Positions 13,342 through 24,751 of a stretch of 64,000 nt of DNA are shown here, piece by piece. The notes beneath the pieces are model-generated. The model had not been told where the DNA came from, searched no databases, and saw nothing but the letters and a program-made list of their open reading frames with translations. Source of the DNA: Chiridota heheva (taxonomy: Eukaryota > Echinodermata > Holothuroidea > Apodida > Chiridotidae). The DNA is taken from contig JAIGNY010004119.1 in assembly GCA_020152595.1 (NCBI GenBank), forward strand, positions 23,501 to 87,500, given 5' to 3'. Every line of letters begins with the position of its first letter. Position 1 is the stretch's first letter. The position numbers were made by a program, and so were the translations under genes.

Positions 13342-13427
13342 TTTGAAAGATTTGTAAGAAGGTACACAAACTGTTCAGCTGTTCCCAATTTAGAAACGTC
13401 ACCGGTAAAAGCTTTCATCATCTCCGT
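13342..13427 (-). CDS. INF2: INF2-like exon: FH2 helix segment
   Basis: A short exon reading TEMMKAFTGDVSKLGTAEQF and then VYLLTNLS, equivalent to INF2 LRAFTxxxxKLASADHFYLLLLAIP. It lies just after a poly-pyrimidine run and cag, and ends TCAAA|GTAAGTATG, a near-perfect donor, leaving two bases of an Asn codon (phase 2). The length is 86 bp, 28 codons plus two bases. Confidence 0.92.
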
Positions 13428-13641
13428 CTGAAAAAAAAAAGAAGGAAAATTTGATTCAAGTGCAGATGCAAGTGCAGAGATTTTTTAAAGTACTTCAATA
13501 TTAATTGTCCTTGTTTAAAGCTGTTTGTTTGTGTTAAACGGCACTTACACAGTGAAGAGTCATATGTGCCAAAAGAGGTAATATGCAAGGCTTAGTGTTT
13601 GGCCTGTGTGTAAAGAGAAGTGTTAAGTCTTGGGGCAGTGC

Positions 13642-14473
13642 CAGGGGCGGATTCAGAGGGGTAGCCGGGGGTCACAGCCCACCAGAATTTTTTGTGATGA
13701 TAATTTTTTACCATGAGATAATTCTTAGTCACGGTTTATGCAAATTTCTTCAATTTTCGGATATTTTATTCTTTGTTTGGGAAATCTCTTCAATCTTTAG
13801 GAAATTACTTTCATTCTCGTGTAATTTTCGGAGAACTTTCAGAAAATTTCCTTCATTTTGGGGCACGATAAATTTTCTTCACAATGTTTGGAAGATATCT
13901 TTAAATTTTAGACAACTTTCTTTTTAATTCTTGTGCAATTTTCGTAAAATTTCCTTAATTTGGGGGTAAATTTTCTTCAATTTTCGGGTAAATTTCCTTC
14001 AATTTTCGGGAAATTTCCTTCAATGTTTGGGAAATTTCTTTCAATCTTTGAGAAATTACATTCTTGTGTAATTTTTGGAAATTTTTTCTTAATGTTTTGG
14101 AAATTTCCTTTAGTGTCTGGGAAATCTGTTTCAATTTTATTTTTGTGCCATTTTCTTCAATTTTTGGAAAAATTTCCTTCATCATTTTGGTGGCAATTTT
14201 TTTAGAATTTTGGTACATTTTCATCACTTATCGAGAAATGTTGCTGATTACAAAAGTTTACTTTAATTTTTTGTTGATAATTTCCCAATTTTCCCAATCG
14301 AAATACATGCAATATGGCAGGAGTACCTTTCTCTCTGTTGCCCGCTTATAATAAGACTTTGCACCCTCGTCTCAATATGTTCCATTATTCATGACAAACC
14401 TGCTCATAAAACACGTCATCCCTAGTTTGGTTTGGCTTGGCCCACCTGACATTTCATCCTGACTCCGCCCCTG
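13642..14473. mobile_element. Non-autonomous hAT element with 8 bp target duplication
   Basis: The ends are CAGGGGCGGATTCAGAGG and, reverse-complemented from the right side, CAGGGGCGGAGTCAGG. The eight bases GGCAGTGC occur immediately outside both ends (13634-13641 and 14474-14481), a perfect hAT-type duplication. The interior is a degenerate array of units like aatttccttcaattttcggg, with no transposase. It lies 215 bp upstream, in transcription order, of the exon at 13342-13427. Confidence 0.88.
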
Positions 14474-14481
14474 GGCAGTGC

Positions 14482-16485
14482 TATGGTGTTACAGTAATTA
14501 ATTATTCCAGGGAGTTCTAATGCCAACTCCCCTGATTATTCAAACTTGTCCATTTCGATAGAAGACAATAAAAGAAACAGCTGCTTTGATATCACATTCA
14601 GTTTAGACAGTATTGAATTTGAACAATCTCAAAAGTGTCATTAAAAAGTGACTGGTTAAGCAGGTCTAAACTTTCAATATAATGACGTCCTACAAGAACT
14701 TCCATGAACACTTTTTATGTTTTCTTTAATACAAATGTCTTTTAATGATGGAAAGTTTATTTCAATCATTGAGATGAGACATAAAATATACTTGAACAGC
14801 TCTAAGAATAATTTCAATTTAGGGGTGGTGCCAGCATTTGCTCGACAGGGGTGACACAGACAGGCTAAAATTGGAGTGAAAAGAAAATGTTATTTATTAC
14901 TCAAATTCATCCTATCACTTCCAGATTGGCAGATTGAAACATATTTCCCCAACTGCCACTAGAGGTGCTGATGGGCAGAGGAGCCGGAGGGTGGGAGGGC
15001 TGTATCCCCATCTCCTCGGTGGTCACATGTCTATCTTGTATGAAAGTGGACAAAATGAGAAACAGACCTGTAAAGAAACTACTTTCATATTTTGTTCCAA
15101 AAGATGTCACAACTGTGTTTGAAAATATATGATGTGGAAGACAGGCAATTTAACCAAATTGAGTGATGATTTTTACAATTTTATTTTTCAATTTAATTGA
15201 ATTTTTCCTTACGCAGCTAATCATTAATTCACTTGTCTTAATCTTTATTCAACGATTTCTTTAAATAAATAAAAAAGATCACATAATCTTCTATTTGTTG
15301 TATTTGATTATCCCAATATTCTGTTGCTTCTCGCCCTTCAGCATTTCCACGTAAATGAATTTCCAAAAGTGCAAAGCATGTCATCCATAAACAATACAGC
15401 CCACTCCTAGGGGAAAGTGCATCTTCATATCTAATCAAATTGGGTCATATTCAACATATATGGAATGCTTGTACCACCTTATTCAGTTAATGTGCCCTAT
15501 TCAAAAATACTTCCTCTCTTGTTTTCATCTCCGTTGGGCTTAATTCCTGTTCTTTGAAAAAGCCTTCTTTAGGTTTCCTTCTCAATGATCTGTCTATTTT
15601 TTCCTACAAGCTGTGTTTTGCTGATTCTAACTGTGATCCTTCATGTGATACCCATGAATCAAAATACTATATTAAGCTAAAGATATACAAGCTTGTTTAT
15701 AGATGACAGGCTTCGATTTACATCATGGCAGCCATATTGTTTTATATGTAACTTCATTTAAAGAGGTGAGACCGTCATATGGACACAATGTTTACAATTC
15801 AATTCAAATTGTTTAATTCTTTAAAATTTTACTGCACATTTCGTTGGCCCTTACTTCACGGTAAATAAAACCCCAAACCTAAATAACGATTGATATGGCC
15901 CAGTAAATTAAAGCGATGGATTTCATATTTTTTTGGGGGGGACGAAGAGTTGTAGATTTGAATCCCGCCAAAACGATTTCACTCAAATTTTGCTTTTGCT
16001 TTTTTCACTCATTATAATTTTTGTCTGGTGACTGGTATTGTATTATTATCTTACTAATCTTTTACTTTCACTTTTTTCTTTCTGACAAATACGTTTTTAA
16101 AACAAGTTCCCGTAGATCATTATAATGTTATGCACTACGATTGACACGCTATGTATGCACATGTACAAACAGACAGGGTTATCATGCGTTCAAAACCGTA
16201 AGTGACGTAAAAGCTCTGCATCCCCCAATTTTACAGAGACCAACGATGTATGAAGTAAGACAAGCCTCCCTATTTTAATGTTGCATAAATAGGTGGATTA
16301 GAAGGGAAGGGAGAAGGGTGTATCTTTTGTATGATGAATTGTTGGTATCTAATTAACATGATTTTGTTACTTTTCCCCACCCCCACCCCTCAAATACACT
16401 TCTGGTTGGCAAATTTGATTTTGTGACTGGCCATCCCAAACAAATGATTTGTTACATTCAATGGAATTACCATGTACGAGTTTAA
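14482..16485. other. Intron without recognised gene
   Basis: AT-rich. An open minus-strand frame of 66 codons at 15238-15438 (LYCLWMTCFALLEIHLRG) has a coding-like look but matches no family I know. Nothing else stands out. Confidence 0.45.
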
Positions 16486-17004
16486 AGGTCTATGGACAAT
16501 TTCTAAGTCAGTTGAAAAAAAATAATCTATGCAACTCAGGTTCAAGTTTTTTAATATTGAAAATCACACTTTGAAGTTTTCAAATTATGAATTCTTTATT
16601 CATGCGAAACTTGTGGTGTATTGGGCAGACAGCTCAATATCTTTATGTAATTCTTTACATTTCTTTCTTTAGTCTTATATCATTGAAAATGACGGGAAAG
16701 TCTATTCATGCTAGAATTTTGCATGGCGAACACCCCAAAATGTTTGGTCATAATTTTCTGCACCACTTCAACAATAGTAGGACAGACAGATAAACACAGA
16801 GGATTTACAAAAGAAAATGCCAAGGTCGCCAAGTAATACATCACAAAATTTGCATAGAATATGCAAATTGATGCCTGCAATTTCTAAAAAATGGCAATGG
16901 TCACTGTTAACTGATTTTGATGAAAGTTGTTGCTACTATCATGATAGTTCTAAATATATTCTAAAGCAATGTAGGAAATTTCACATCTACATGTCCACAC
17001 ACCT
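16486..17004 (+). mobile_element. Family A element, near full-length copy
   Basis: Preceded by TTAA (16482-16485); begins AGGTCTATGGACAATTTC and ends tgtccacacacct, followed by TTAT. The outer ends AGGTCTATGGACA and the reverse complement of tgtccatatacct (aggtatatggaca) make a short terminal inverted repeat, so this looks like a TTAA-targeting non-autonomous DNA element. The interior has attgaaaatgacgggaaag, ttacaaaagaaaatgccaag and acatcacaaaatttgcat, shared by all copies. Confidence 0.65.
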
Positions 17005-19676
17005 TTATAAATCATTAGCCATCCCACAAGATTGCATATTTTAAATTTCTGCAACTGTCTTGGAAATTGCCAACAGTTTCCAAAATCAAAAGCTCTATAC
17101 AGAGCTCCAATAATCACCCATCCAACAAATGAAATTCAAGAGTAGAACATTAGGCTTCCTATTTAACATTTGAAATGATCCTATTTTGTTTTTAAGTTCT
17201 AGCTAATTGAGGTATATTTTGCAATATCTGTAACTAATTGTGATACATGGAGGAGTGATTTCTCAGCAATTGTTCAGCATTTTCCCATAATTCCAGTCTT
17301 TAAAAATGGTGAAAATGTTGATTTTACTTAAATATTGATTCAAGGATATGGTAAAAATACCTAACTCCTAGGCAGTGACTTAAAAAAAAAACACACAATG
17401 GATTTACACTGGAGAATAGAGAAGTCATTCACAAGAAATGTACATGAAATTTGCATACAATTTGCATATTTATAAAATTGTTTTTTTTTCTTATACAAAT
17501 TTGGATGCTCTAGCTCTCTCTTGATATTTACACAATTTGTAATAGATTTTAAAACATTTTCCTTATACTGCCTCTACCTGTATCTTTAAAGAAATATTTT
17601 TCTCAAAAGCAATGAAATTGGAAACCTTTCACACCTAAACCTGCAACAAAAAATGCATGTATAAAAATCCAAAACAAACTGAGGCTATTTGCACGCTACT
17701 TCCATGACTCAAAGTGAACTACCCATCCTCTTGTTTTGACAGACGGAGAATATCTACATCTGTATTGATTTTCCTCTCCTTCAATGAGCATCATCTCTCC
17801 TCGAAGCCACTCGAGAAGAAACAAAGTTCGTCACGAGTCGGAAACATTCAATTTTTGCATGCAAGGAGAGAGCCACCCTTCTCATTTGTTTCTCTAATTT
17901 CAATACCACTTAAAGGATACTGTAGGTAGAACGTACACCTGTGAATCAATGCGTTTTGGATATTGACAATGTGGTAAAGAGTGGTCAGTATAAATGATCA
18001 AGTCTCCTTAATATGACCACAAATTTCAAGCAATAAATATTTATCTTACCTTTTTTAATCATATAATCAATTTATGTCAAAAAAAAATCTTGACTTATTT
18101 TCAATCACAAAAATTCCCAAATAAGGATTTCGTAAATCAAGCTGTGGTTTCACCGCTTAATTGGTATCACCATGGAAACAAGAAGCAAAATAACAACACA
18201 AAGGAAAAGCTTTTGTTTATCCAACCTACTTTTAAAGTTAAGAGGTACGTGGTTGTAGAGATGGTGACAAAAGTAAACAAACATTTTGTACAAATCTACT
18301 GAAAATAAGATCTAAACTTTGGGATAAATAAAATCCAAAAAACTGAGAGAAAAATTTCATAAAGTGAGTCTAATACTGCTCATGCTTTAGCATTCCAATA
18401 TTGTTTATGATTAATTTTGTAACAGAGCATCCGACATCCTGCCAACACAAAAATGTGCCATGTAAACAAACAAATAAATCTGTGTTCTACTCGAGCAGTT
18501 GGTAGAAACCTGGAAACATATTGCTTTCCACAAAATTTTATCAGAAAATTAACATTTTTCAAATTTGTCAAAAAAAAGAAAAAAAAGAACTTTAAACAAG
18601 ATTATTTCTTAGCAACCTCCATTCATTCTTACAGCCCAATTAAAACTTTCACAATGGTATGGCCAAGCATGTTTACTTTGTTTACAAAGGTTACAAAATG
18701 TCAATCAACACAACCATCTTTGTATCGATTTCAGCCTTTTACGCCCAGAAAGCCTCTTGTCAATGACAGAGAGGCCCTTTAGAAAAATTTTACCCGTGTT
18801 TTCACTCATCACCAGATCATGATCCCACTGACGAAAACCTCGCTCGTTGATTGTAGAAAAAACAATGTCATTTGTTCTCGAATAAGTGCGATCATGTGAT
18901 CAGACCAAACTGTAGTATATTGCATAACTAACTTGGTCACAGGTCAATGATCTGCACGACGCGAACACACAATTACAATGACGGGGTTGTCGCCTGCGTA
19001 TTCAGTTATGATAGCAACAATACTATCACGAAACGCTTAATACGACCTGGCGAGAACACAGGTACGACGTACAGACAGACATAACATCGACAACCATGTC
19101 AATGTCCACGGCCTTTGATAACCAGTTGTGATGCACTGGCGTGTCTACCCAACCCAGGCTTGAACCCAGGGCCTCATGATATGTAGACATGTATGCTAAC
19201 CGCTACACCACACTTAGTAGACAATGAGCTGCATTCACATACATTTCTTTTAAATCTCATCGATGGATCCCATCATGATCATACCCTCGCCTTGGATCAA
19301 GATCAAATGACTGCAATCAGTGTACTCACAGTTAGAAGTCAGGGGGTCTGATCGCGAGCTCATACTTAAGTGAAAACACACCCTTTCCGGTCAGAGACGT
19401 TTGAAATACAACAGTTCAACAGCAAATATATGTTATTTTACGCATACAGGTCTATTTATGAGGATATATATTAAGACAATAATCCATCCAGCTATATTAA
19501 ATTACAATTTTGGATACGTAACATTGGTTATATTACATTACTAACAGCGATGAGGGGATCAAGTTACACCTGGATATGAAGTGAAGACGTTTTTAAAGGT
19601 GAGCTCCATATTTTGTTTCAAGCAAAGGATTTCTCAATATCTTTGATCATTTTTCATGTAAATGAATATTACTTGA
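17005..19676. other. Intron, mostly unrecognised, with one tRNA-like piece
   Basis: AT-rich sequence. A tRNA-like segment sits at 19136-19215 (listed separately). Short open frames, including one of 109 codons at 18453, are not supported by composition or homology. Confidence 0.45.
19136..19215 (-). other. tRNA-derived sequence (SINE head or tRNA pseudogene)
   Basis: On the minus strand it reads ggtgtagcggttagcata (A-box pattern) and, about 35 bases on, gggttcaagcc (B-box pattern). I could not fold a complete acceptor stem, so it is better described as tRNA-derived than as a functional tRNA gene. Confidence 0.5.
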
Positions 19677-19784
19677 GTCTATGGACATGTAGCAATTTCT
19701 ATTACGGTTGAAAGAGTATTCATATTTGAGAAGATCAGTTTTTGAATTCTGAAAAAACACTTTCAGTTTTTGAATTAAGGATAA

Positions 19785-20195
19785 TGAGAAAGATTGATCA
19801 GTTTTTAATTCACGATGGTTGATCAGTTTTTAATACACGATGGTTGATCAGTTTTTAATTCACGATGGTTGATCAGTTTTTACTTCACGGTGTTCCATCA
19901 GTTTTGAATTCATGATAGTTGATCAGTTTTTACTTCGAATGGTTGACACTTTTAATTCACGATGGTTGATCAGTTTTTAATACACGATGGTTGATCAGTT
20001 TTTAATTCACGATGGTTGATCAGTTTTTAATTCACGATGGTTGATCAGTTTTTGATACACGATGGTTAATCAGTTTTTAATTCAGGATGGTTGATCAGTT
20101 TTTAATTCACGATGGTTGATCAATTTTTAATTCACGATGGTTAATCAGTTTTTAATTCACGATGGTTGATCAGTTTTTAATTCACGATGGTTGGC
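19785..20195 (+). repeat. 25 bp minisatellite inside family A
   Basis: Unit gatggttgatcagtttttaa + ttcac, about 15-16 copies with small changes (aatacac, ttgatacac, ttccatcag). The unit resembles a single-copy segment at the same place in other family A copies (tatggttgatcaaag + aattcatg at about 49336), so it looks like an internal expansion. Confidence 0.88.
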
Positions 20196-21198
20196 CAACT
20201 TGCTCCAAATGTTGATGCCATTCTTTCAATGTCTTTCCGAAATCTTAGTCACTGAAAATAAAAGTCTATTCCTACTAGAATTTTATTGGGGGCATGGAAT
20301 GACCCAAAACCTTTGGTCAAAATTTGTTGCACCACTCTAATAATCAATAAAGACTTTAAAAACAGGGGTTTACAAAAGAAAATATCAAGGACACCCTGTA
20401 ATACATCACAAAATTTGCATAAAATGCCAATTGATGCCTGAGATTAAATTACTTAAAGAATGGTCAATTTTTAACAGATTTTTAAGAAATATTTGGCTAC
20501 TATGGTGGTTTTTAATATATTTTGAAGGAATAGTTCAAGGGTCAAGCATGTACATCATATATAAGAGGACTTCAAAAAAACCAAGTGGTGAAGAAAGCAT
20601 TCCAAAATCTTATTCCGTTAAGGAGATATCTAAGTTTAAATTTTGGTATCATTTGTGTAGAAACGACTGAAATCAAGTTAGTTGTGAAAGGTTTTATGTA
20701 GTCTATCATATTTTGTCCTGCGATTTTGTGGTTTTAAAACCATAGGATATGTCAAAAAAGTAGTAAAACTGAATCTAAGAAGGGTAATTATAATATACCA
20801 CCTGAAAAACGTTCGAGGAAAAATAATTTAAATAGTGACAAAATTAAATAAACTTCTTTCTATAAAACACATTAACAATTGTTAAAGTGGTCCTGCCATC
20901 GGGTCGAAACTTACATTCAATATCTTAATTGCTTTTATTGATTTGCAAAAATATAACTTTTTCTGCACAAAACCTGCATCGATTGCAAGAAAATTACAAA
21001 AGAAAAATGCATTTTTTGTCACCTTGACAAAAAAACCCAGAATCAGGCTCATTACGCAATGACGTCATTTTGGGAACGCCTGTATGTTAACAATGCATTG
21101 ATGCCACATATAACGTGTGTCCGCCCGCCATTGAAATTTCACAACTAGTATCAATAGCATCTCTGTTTGTTACATTTTCCAAGCAAATATTAAACAAA

Positions 21199-21405
21199 AT
21201 GCTGCAGCGTTGTGTAGTTGGAGGATGCAGTAATATAAATTCTCAAACTAAAAATTGTTTATCAACGGCAAAGGGCAACAAAACGAGACAATTCTGGACG
21301 TGTTTTGTGCACTTGACATGGACCAAGTTTTCGGGGTTTACCAGGTACAGTGTTATATTCAGCTCACGCCACATTGTTACCCTTAGTAGTTTGACGCATC
21401 GTCTC
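21199..21405 (+). pseudogene. THAP-domain fragment of transposon protein
   Basis: MLQRCVVGGCSN is the N-terminal THAP pattern (CxxxxC with GGC-N), followed after a frame-disturbed stretch by TRQFWTCFVHLTW and FTRYSV, equivalents of the THAP W and helix region. The final CxxH zinc ligands are not intact (FSSRH in place of CSxH), so the finger is broken. THAP domains bind DNA at transposon ends in relatives. Confidence 0.7.
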
Positions 21406-21481
21406 TGACATTAAATCTTTACTGTTTTGCAAGTAATAAAAATTCAAATGAAAGAAACATTGAGGAAGAAAAAAAAAAAAT

Positions 21482-21552
21482 AAGACTCAGCGAGATTCAA
21501 ACTCATAACCTCTCGCTCAAAAGACCAAGCCGTAACCGACTGGGCTACTTAA
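21482..21552 (-). other. tRNA-like sequence within the Kolobok-like element
   Basis: The minus strand shows tagcccagtcggtta, an exact fit to the A-box pattern TRGCNNAGYNGG, then gagtttgaatctc as a B-box-like arm, followed by a run of T (a polymerase III terminator-like signal). The acceptor and anticodon stems do not pair well, so it is a pseudogene or SINE head. Confidence 0.55.
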
Positions 21553-22640
21553 TCAGTTGAAAACCTGTATAATTTATTTTATATATAGTGTGGAATATAA
21601 TCCAAGGAAGAAAAATCGATCAAATAGAACTGAATTGTAATTATTGTGTCCATATGCCAAGCCGTTCAAAAGTAAATTAACAAAATGTTCACAATTTTTT
21701 CAAAAACTTTCAATTCAAGTGCAGCAACGCAAATGGATTGCGTGAATGAACTATTCAGTTCATGTACAGTAGGCCTGTTGACTAAACGTCAAGCGACAGA
21801 GACTTGAACATTGATAAATAAAATGTTATATTTCCATTAAATGTATAAAAAAAAAAAAGTAGATGTTGTTGCAAACACTTCAATTTGATTATATTTAAAA
21901 TATTACTTGCAAAACAGTAAGAATTTCATGCCGACTATGCAAGCTTTGTACTGTAGGACCATGTAGGGCCCGTGTAAGGGCCGTGTACGGGTTGTAAGCC
22001 TGATCCTTCTTTCTTGTCTGCAAGCGGTTCAAACTCAAGAGGAACGACATCCCTTTACTATGAGAATGTTCTTCATTTATTTCCAAATCATTTTTATCAT
22101 AGCTTGAACTTGAAGATGACAAATTAAGATCTGAACAGCCCAAAAAACCTTCGCAATCAGACACTATTTGTACGTGGTTAGTATGTGTGTGATGCATTGT
22201 TTACCATCAGCAGTCCCTGAAATGACGTAGCAAACTGTTATAAAGTCACACATCCCATTCAACTTTTTTCGGAGCAAGTAAGAAATGATGAATTCTTAAG
22301 TCCTTTTTCATCATGAAAATTGACTTATTTCCAGGATTTCTTGATGGATTATTGAATTTAGGGATATGAAAAACCTATAACAGGTTAAATCACAATTTGT
22401 TAGAAGGCATGGCTGGACCACTTTAAGAATGTAGGGCATCATAGTAAATATACTACACATGTAATTTCTAAAAAGAAAAGACAGAGCTTTAAACTTGAAT
22501 ATCTTCTTAAAAAAATAAGATTTTTTAACGGTTTCTTCACCATTTTGTTTCTTTCAAATTCTTCTGTCATACAAGATAAAGTACTGAACTAATCCTTTAA
22601 AGGAATTTAGCTAATGTTGCCTCTACATGTCCATATACCT

Positions 22641-23619
22641 GTTTCAAAAGTTGAAATGAAGAATACATAAGTCAACTGTTAAGACTAGTATCCTAGCATA
22701 GCGGTACAATTTTAGCAAAATGTGTTTTTGAAGATTTTATAACTTTTGTTTAATCACACATGAAAATATTCTTGTTAAAATTTTTGTGTTCAAAATGAAA
22801 TTTCTGTCTAAATTAAAACAAATTAAGAAACATTAATAAAGTAAGAAACGTATCGTAACTTACTCAAATTAATTCTATTCAGCACTTTACCGCTTTACAT
22901 GGATTTTTCCAAACAAATTAAAAAGAAACATAAAATTCCTTAATCACTGTCATAAATTAAGTGTCTGAAAACTCAACAGGTGCAATACGCGGAAAATATT
23001 TATAATCTACTAATGTACGTCTACTGAAGATAAATATTATGATTATAATTCAAAAAGTGTTTGACAGAATAAGATATCGTCTTCTTAAGAATTGTAGCAG
23101 AGGATGAAAACTAACAAAATCTATATAAAGATGGAGAAATATCTCATTTTGACAACCTGAAAAAAAGAAAACGGCCAATGTTAAATCTATATATTGATGG
23201 AAACATTCGGTACACATTATGCATCTGACAAATTTGGCAGACAATGTTAAATTGATTGAAACATTTTTATACAATTTTTGTGTTTCTGGCAAATTTTGGA
23301 CATTATTACAGCCACTGTTAAATGTATATGTTGATGGGAACAGTTTTATAAATACACTTTCTGTGCATTTGACAATTCTGAATGTTAACAGTCAATGTTA
23401 AATCTGTATGGGAACACTTTTATACACTTTTTGCGTCTGAAAAATTAGGACGCTGTAATAGCGACTGCTAAATCTATCTATTGACGGGAACATTTTGATA
23501 CACTTTTTGCCATATGGCAACAGTTTGTTTACAAGTCTATGAACAGCAACAAAATGTTGATAATTGATACAGTAATTTATGCTGTTATTTCTTCTTTGCA
23601 TATTCCGACCAATGTTTGT
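22641..23619. other. Intron with diffuse ~100 bp repetition
   Basis: From about 23190 to 23500 a phrase like aaatctatatattgatggga + acatt, with tacactttttg, recurs about four times in degenerate form. The rest is unrecognised AT-rich sequence. Confidence 0.5.
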
Positions 23620-24012
23620 TTGTTTGTTTGATGATGGCTTAACGGCACCACAAGAACTAAGGTCAAATTGTGCCTGAGAGGTCAGATCATTCAAGAGGTA
23701 GGAAGTAAAGGAAACAGGGGGAGAATGAGAGAAATTTAAGGACAAAAGGTCAGAAAGCTGTGATCGTGAGGGGAGGTGCATGGTTGAAACAAAAACAAAG
23801 TAGAGAGGGGGTGGAAGAGGAGAATTAAATATGGTCGTAGAGGGAGGCATGATGAAGGAAGGAGATAATTTTATCCAGAGGATTTTTCTGGAAGAACTCA
23901 GCAATTGAGTTGTAGGGAGCGAGGGAAGCTCTGGGAAGGTTGTACAGGGGGCAAGCAAGGAGAACGTGATGATATTCCAACCAAATTCGAAGAGGGGGGG
24001 GGGGGAAGGGGG
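23620..24012 (-). mobile_element. LINE 3' end fragment
   Basis: The minus strand encodes HHVLLACPLYNLPRASLAPY and EFFQKNPLDKIISFLHHASL: the HxxxxC end of the zinc-knuckle-like C-terminus common in Jockey/CR1-group ORF2 proteins, then the tail of the protein. It is followed by the 3' untranslated part, ending gccgttaagccatcatc. It is 5'-truncated and in sense orientation with the host gene; its 5' edge is about 110 bp from the exon at 24123-24290. Confidence 0.78.
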
Positions 24013-24122
24013 AGGGGGTTTCTTTCAAACCTCTTGTTACACTACTAGTTTTGTGAATATGTTAGATGAAATATTTTTTTACCGAAGGAGATTTGTAAGC
24101 ATAACATGATAACTGTACCTAC

Positions 24123-24290
24123 CTCATCTTTGCTGGGGAGCACCTTCTCCAGACCTTTTAGCCTTTCAATTCCACCAAAAGCCACCACGTCACCGTTTCT
24201 TATCAAATCCACGATATCTTCATTCTTTCTACGAAACTGTTTGAGGAATATATTGAGGTTCAAACTCCTCTTACCGTCCAGTAAAGTAAT
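24123..24290 (-). CDS. INF2: INF2-like exon: FH2 knob
   Basis: Fifty-six complete codons, ITLLDGKRSLNLNIFLKQF at the start and LEKVLPSKDE at the end. This is the most diagnostic match to INF2, which has ITFLDAKKSLNLNIFLKQF at the same place. The Ile in NIFLKQF aligns with the formin knob isoleucine whose mutation abolishes actin assembly in other formins (family knowledge). The acceptor follows a long pyrimidine tract (cttcttcttcttcag|ATT) and the donor is GATGAG|GTAGGT. Both boundaries are phase 0. Confidence 0.95.
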
Positions 24291-24751
24291 CTGAAGAAGA
24301 AGAAGAAAAAATTGACATCAATCGCAAAAAATGATTTGAGAATGCATATTCTTTTTTTTTTAAGAGATAACAGATAAAACAACATACATTCAATATCAAC
24401 AAAGGGGCCTCCAAGATTTACTAATCTTAAGTTTGAATATATTAGGTAGGTTGTGGGCGGGATGTTAAAAGTATTTAAACCTTGTAAAGCTTGCATCATT
24501 TAAAGATCTATATATCAACAGGTAGCAACAACTTTAGCTTAAATAGGAAGAAATTATGTTATAAACCATGAAAATATAATAGCAAAAGGTTGCATCAAAA
24601 TCAGTTAACAACTGACTATTTTGCAGCATTTGGAATTTTAGAGCCTTATTAAAGTATCTTATGCATAATTTATTGTAATTTAAGACATCACAACATGACA
24701 ACCGAATTTTCCTATGTTAAGTATTGTTTTAAATTCTTCAGCATTATTAGA

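Larger units (their letters stand above)
20886..22422 (+). mobile_element. Kolobok-like DNA transposon, THAP-encoding, decayed
   Basis: Flanked by TTAA on both sides (20882-20885 and 22423-22426). The ends are AGTGGTCCTGCCAT and, reversed from the right, AGTGGTCCAGCCATGCC, a clear terminal inverted repeat. It encodes a degraded THAP zinc-finger start at 21199. A TTAA target duplication together with a THAP protein is characteristic of the Kolobok superfamily; P elements also carry THAP domains but duplicate 8 bp. At about 1.5 kb it is too short for a full autonomous copy. Confidence 0.75.
20522..22600. mobile_element. Family B foldback/MITE copy (B2), split by a Kolobok-like element
   Basis: The left arm (tagttcaagggtcaagcatg, aagaggacttc, ggtgaagaaagcattc, tgtgtagaaacgactg) and right arm (ttcttcaccattttgtttct, ctgaactaatccttt) are inverted copies. 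TTAA lies at the right edge (22597-22600). The element is interrupted at a TTAA by the insertion at 20886-22422; the uninterrupted B1 copy has aattgttaatgtac at the same point. Confidence 0.72.
19677..22640 (+). mobile_element. Family A element holding a minisatellite and a nested family B/Kolobok-like pair
   Basis: Begins after TTGA with gtctatggacatgtagcaat and ends acatgtccatatacct at 22640. The left half contains a 25 bp minisatellite and the family core (20215-20521). At about 20521 it is broken by family B sequence, and its own 3' end (aatttagctaatgttgcctc) resumes at about 22603. The continuity is seen by comparison with the uninterrupted copy at 16486-17004. Confidence 0.65.

Noticed and set aside
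15238-15438. 66-codon minus-strand open frame with coding-like composition
   Set aside because: No family match and no flanking splice sites that fit the formin reading; could be an unrecognised transposon fragment.
18453-18782. 109-codon plus-strand open frame
   Set aside because: Contains a lysine run from an AAAAAG simple sequence, with no domain and no conserved start context.
20882-22426. P-element assignment for the THAP-bearing transposon
   Set aside because: P elements make 8 bp duplications; here the only duplication supported, also by the B1 empty-site comparison, is TTAA, which fits Kolobok better.
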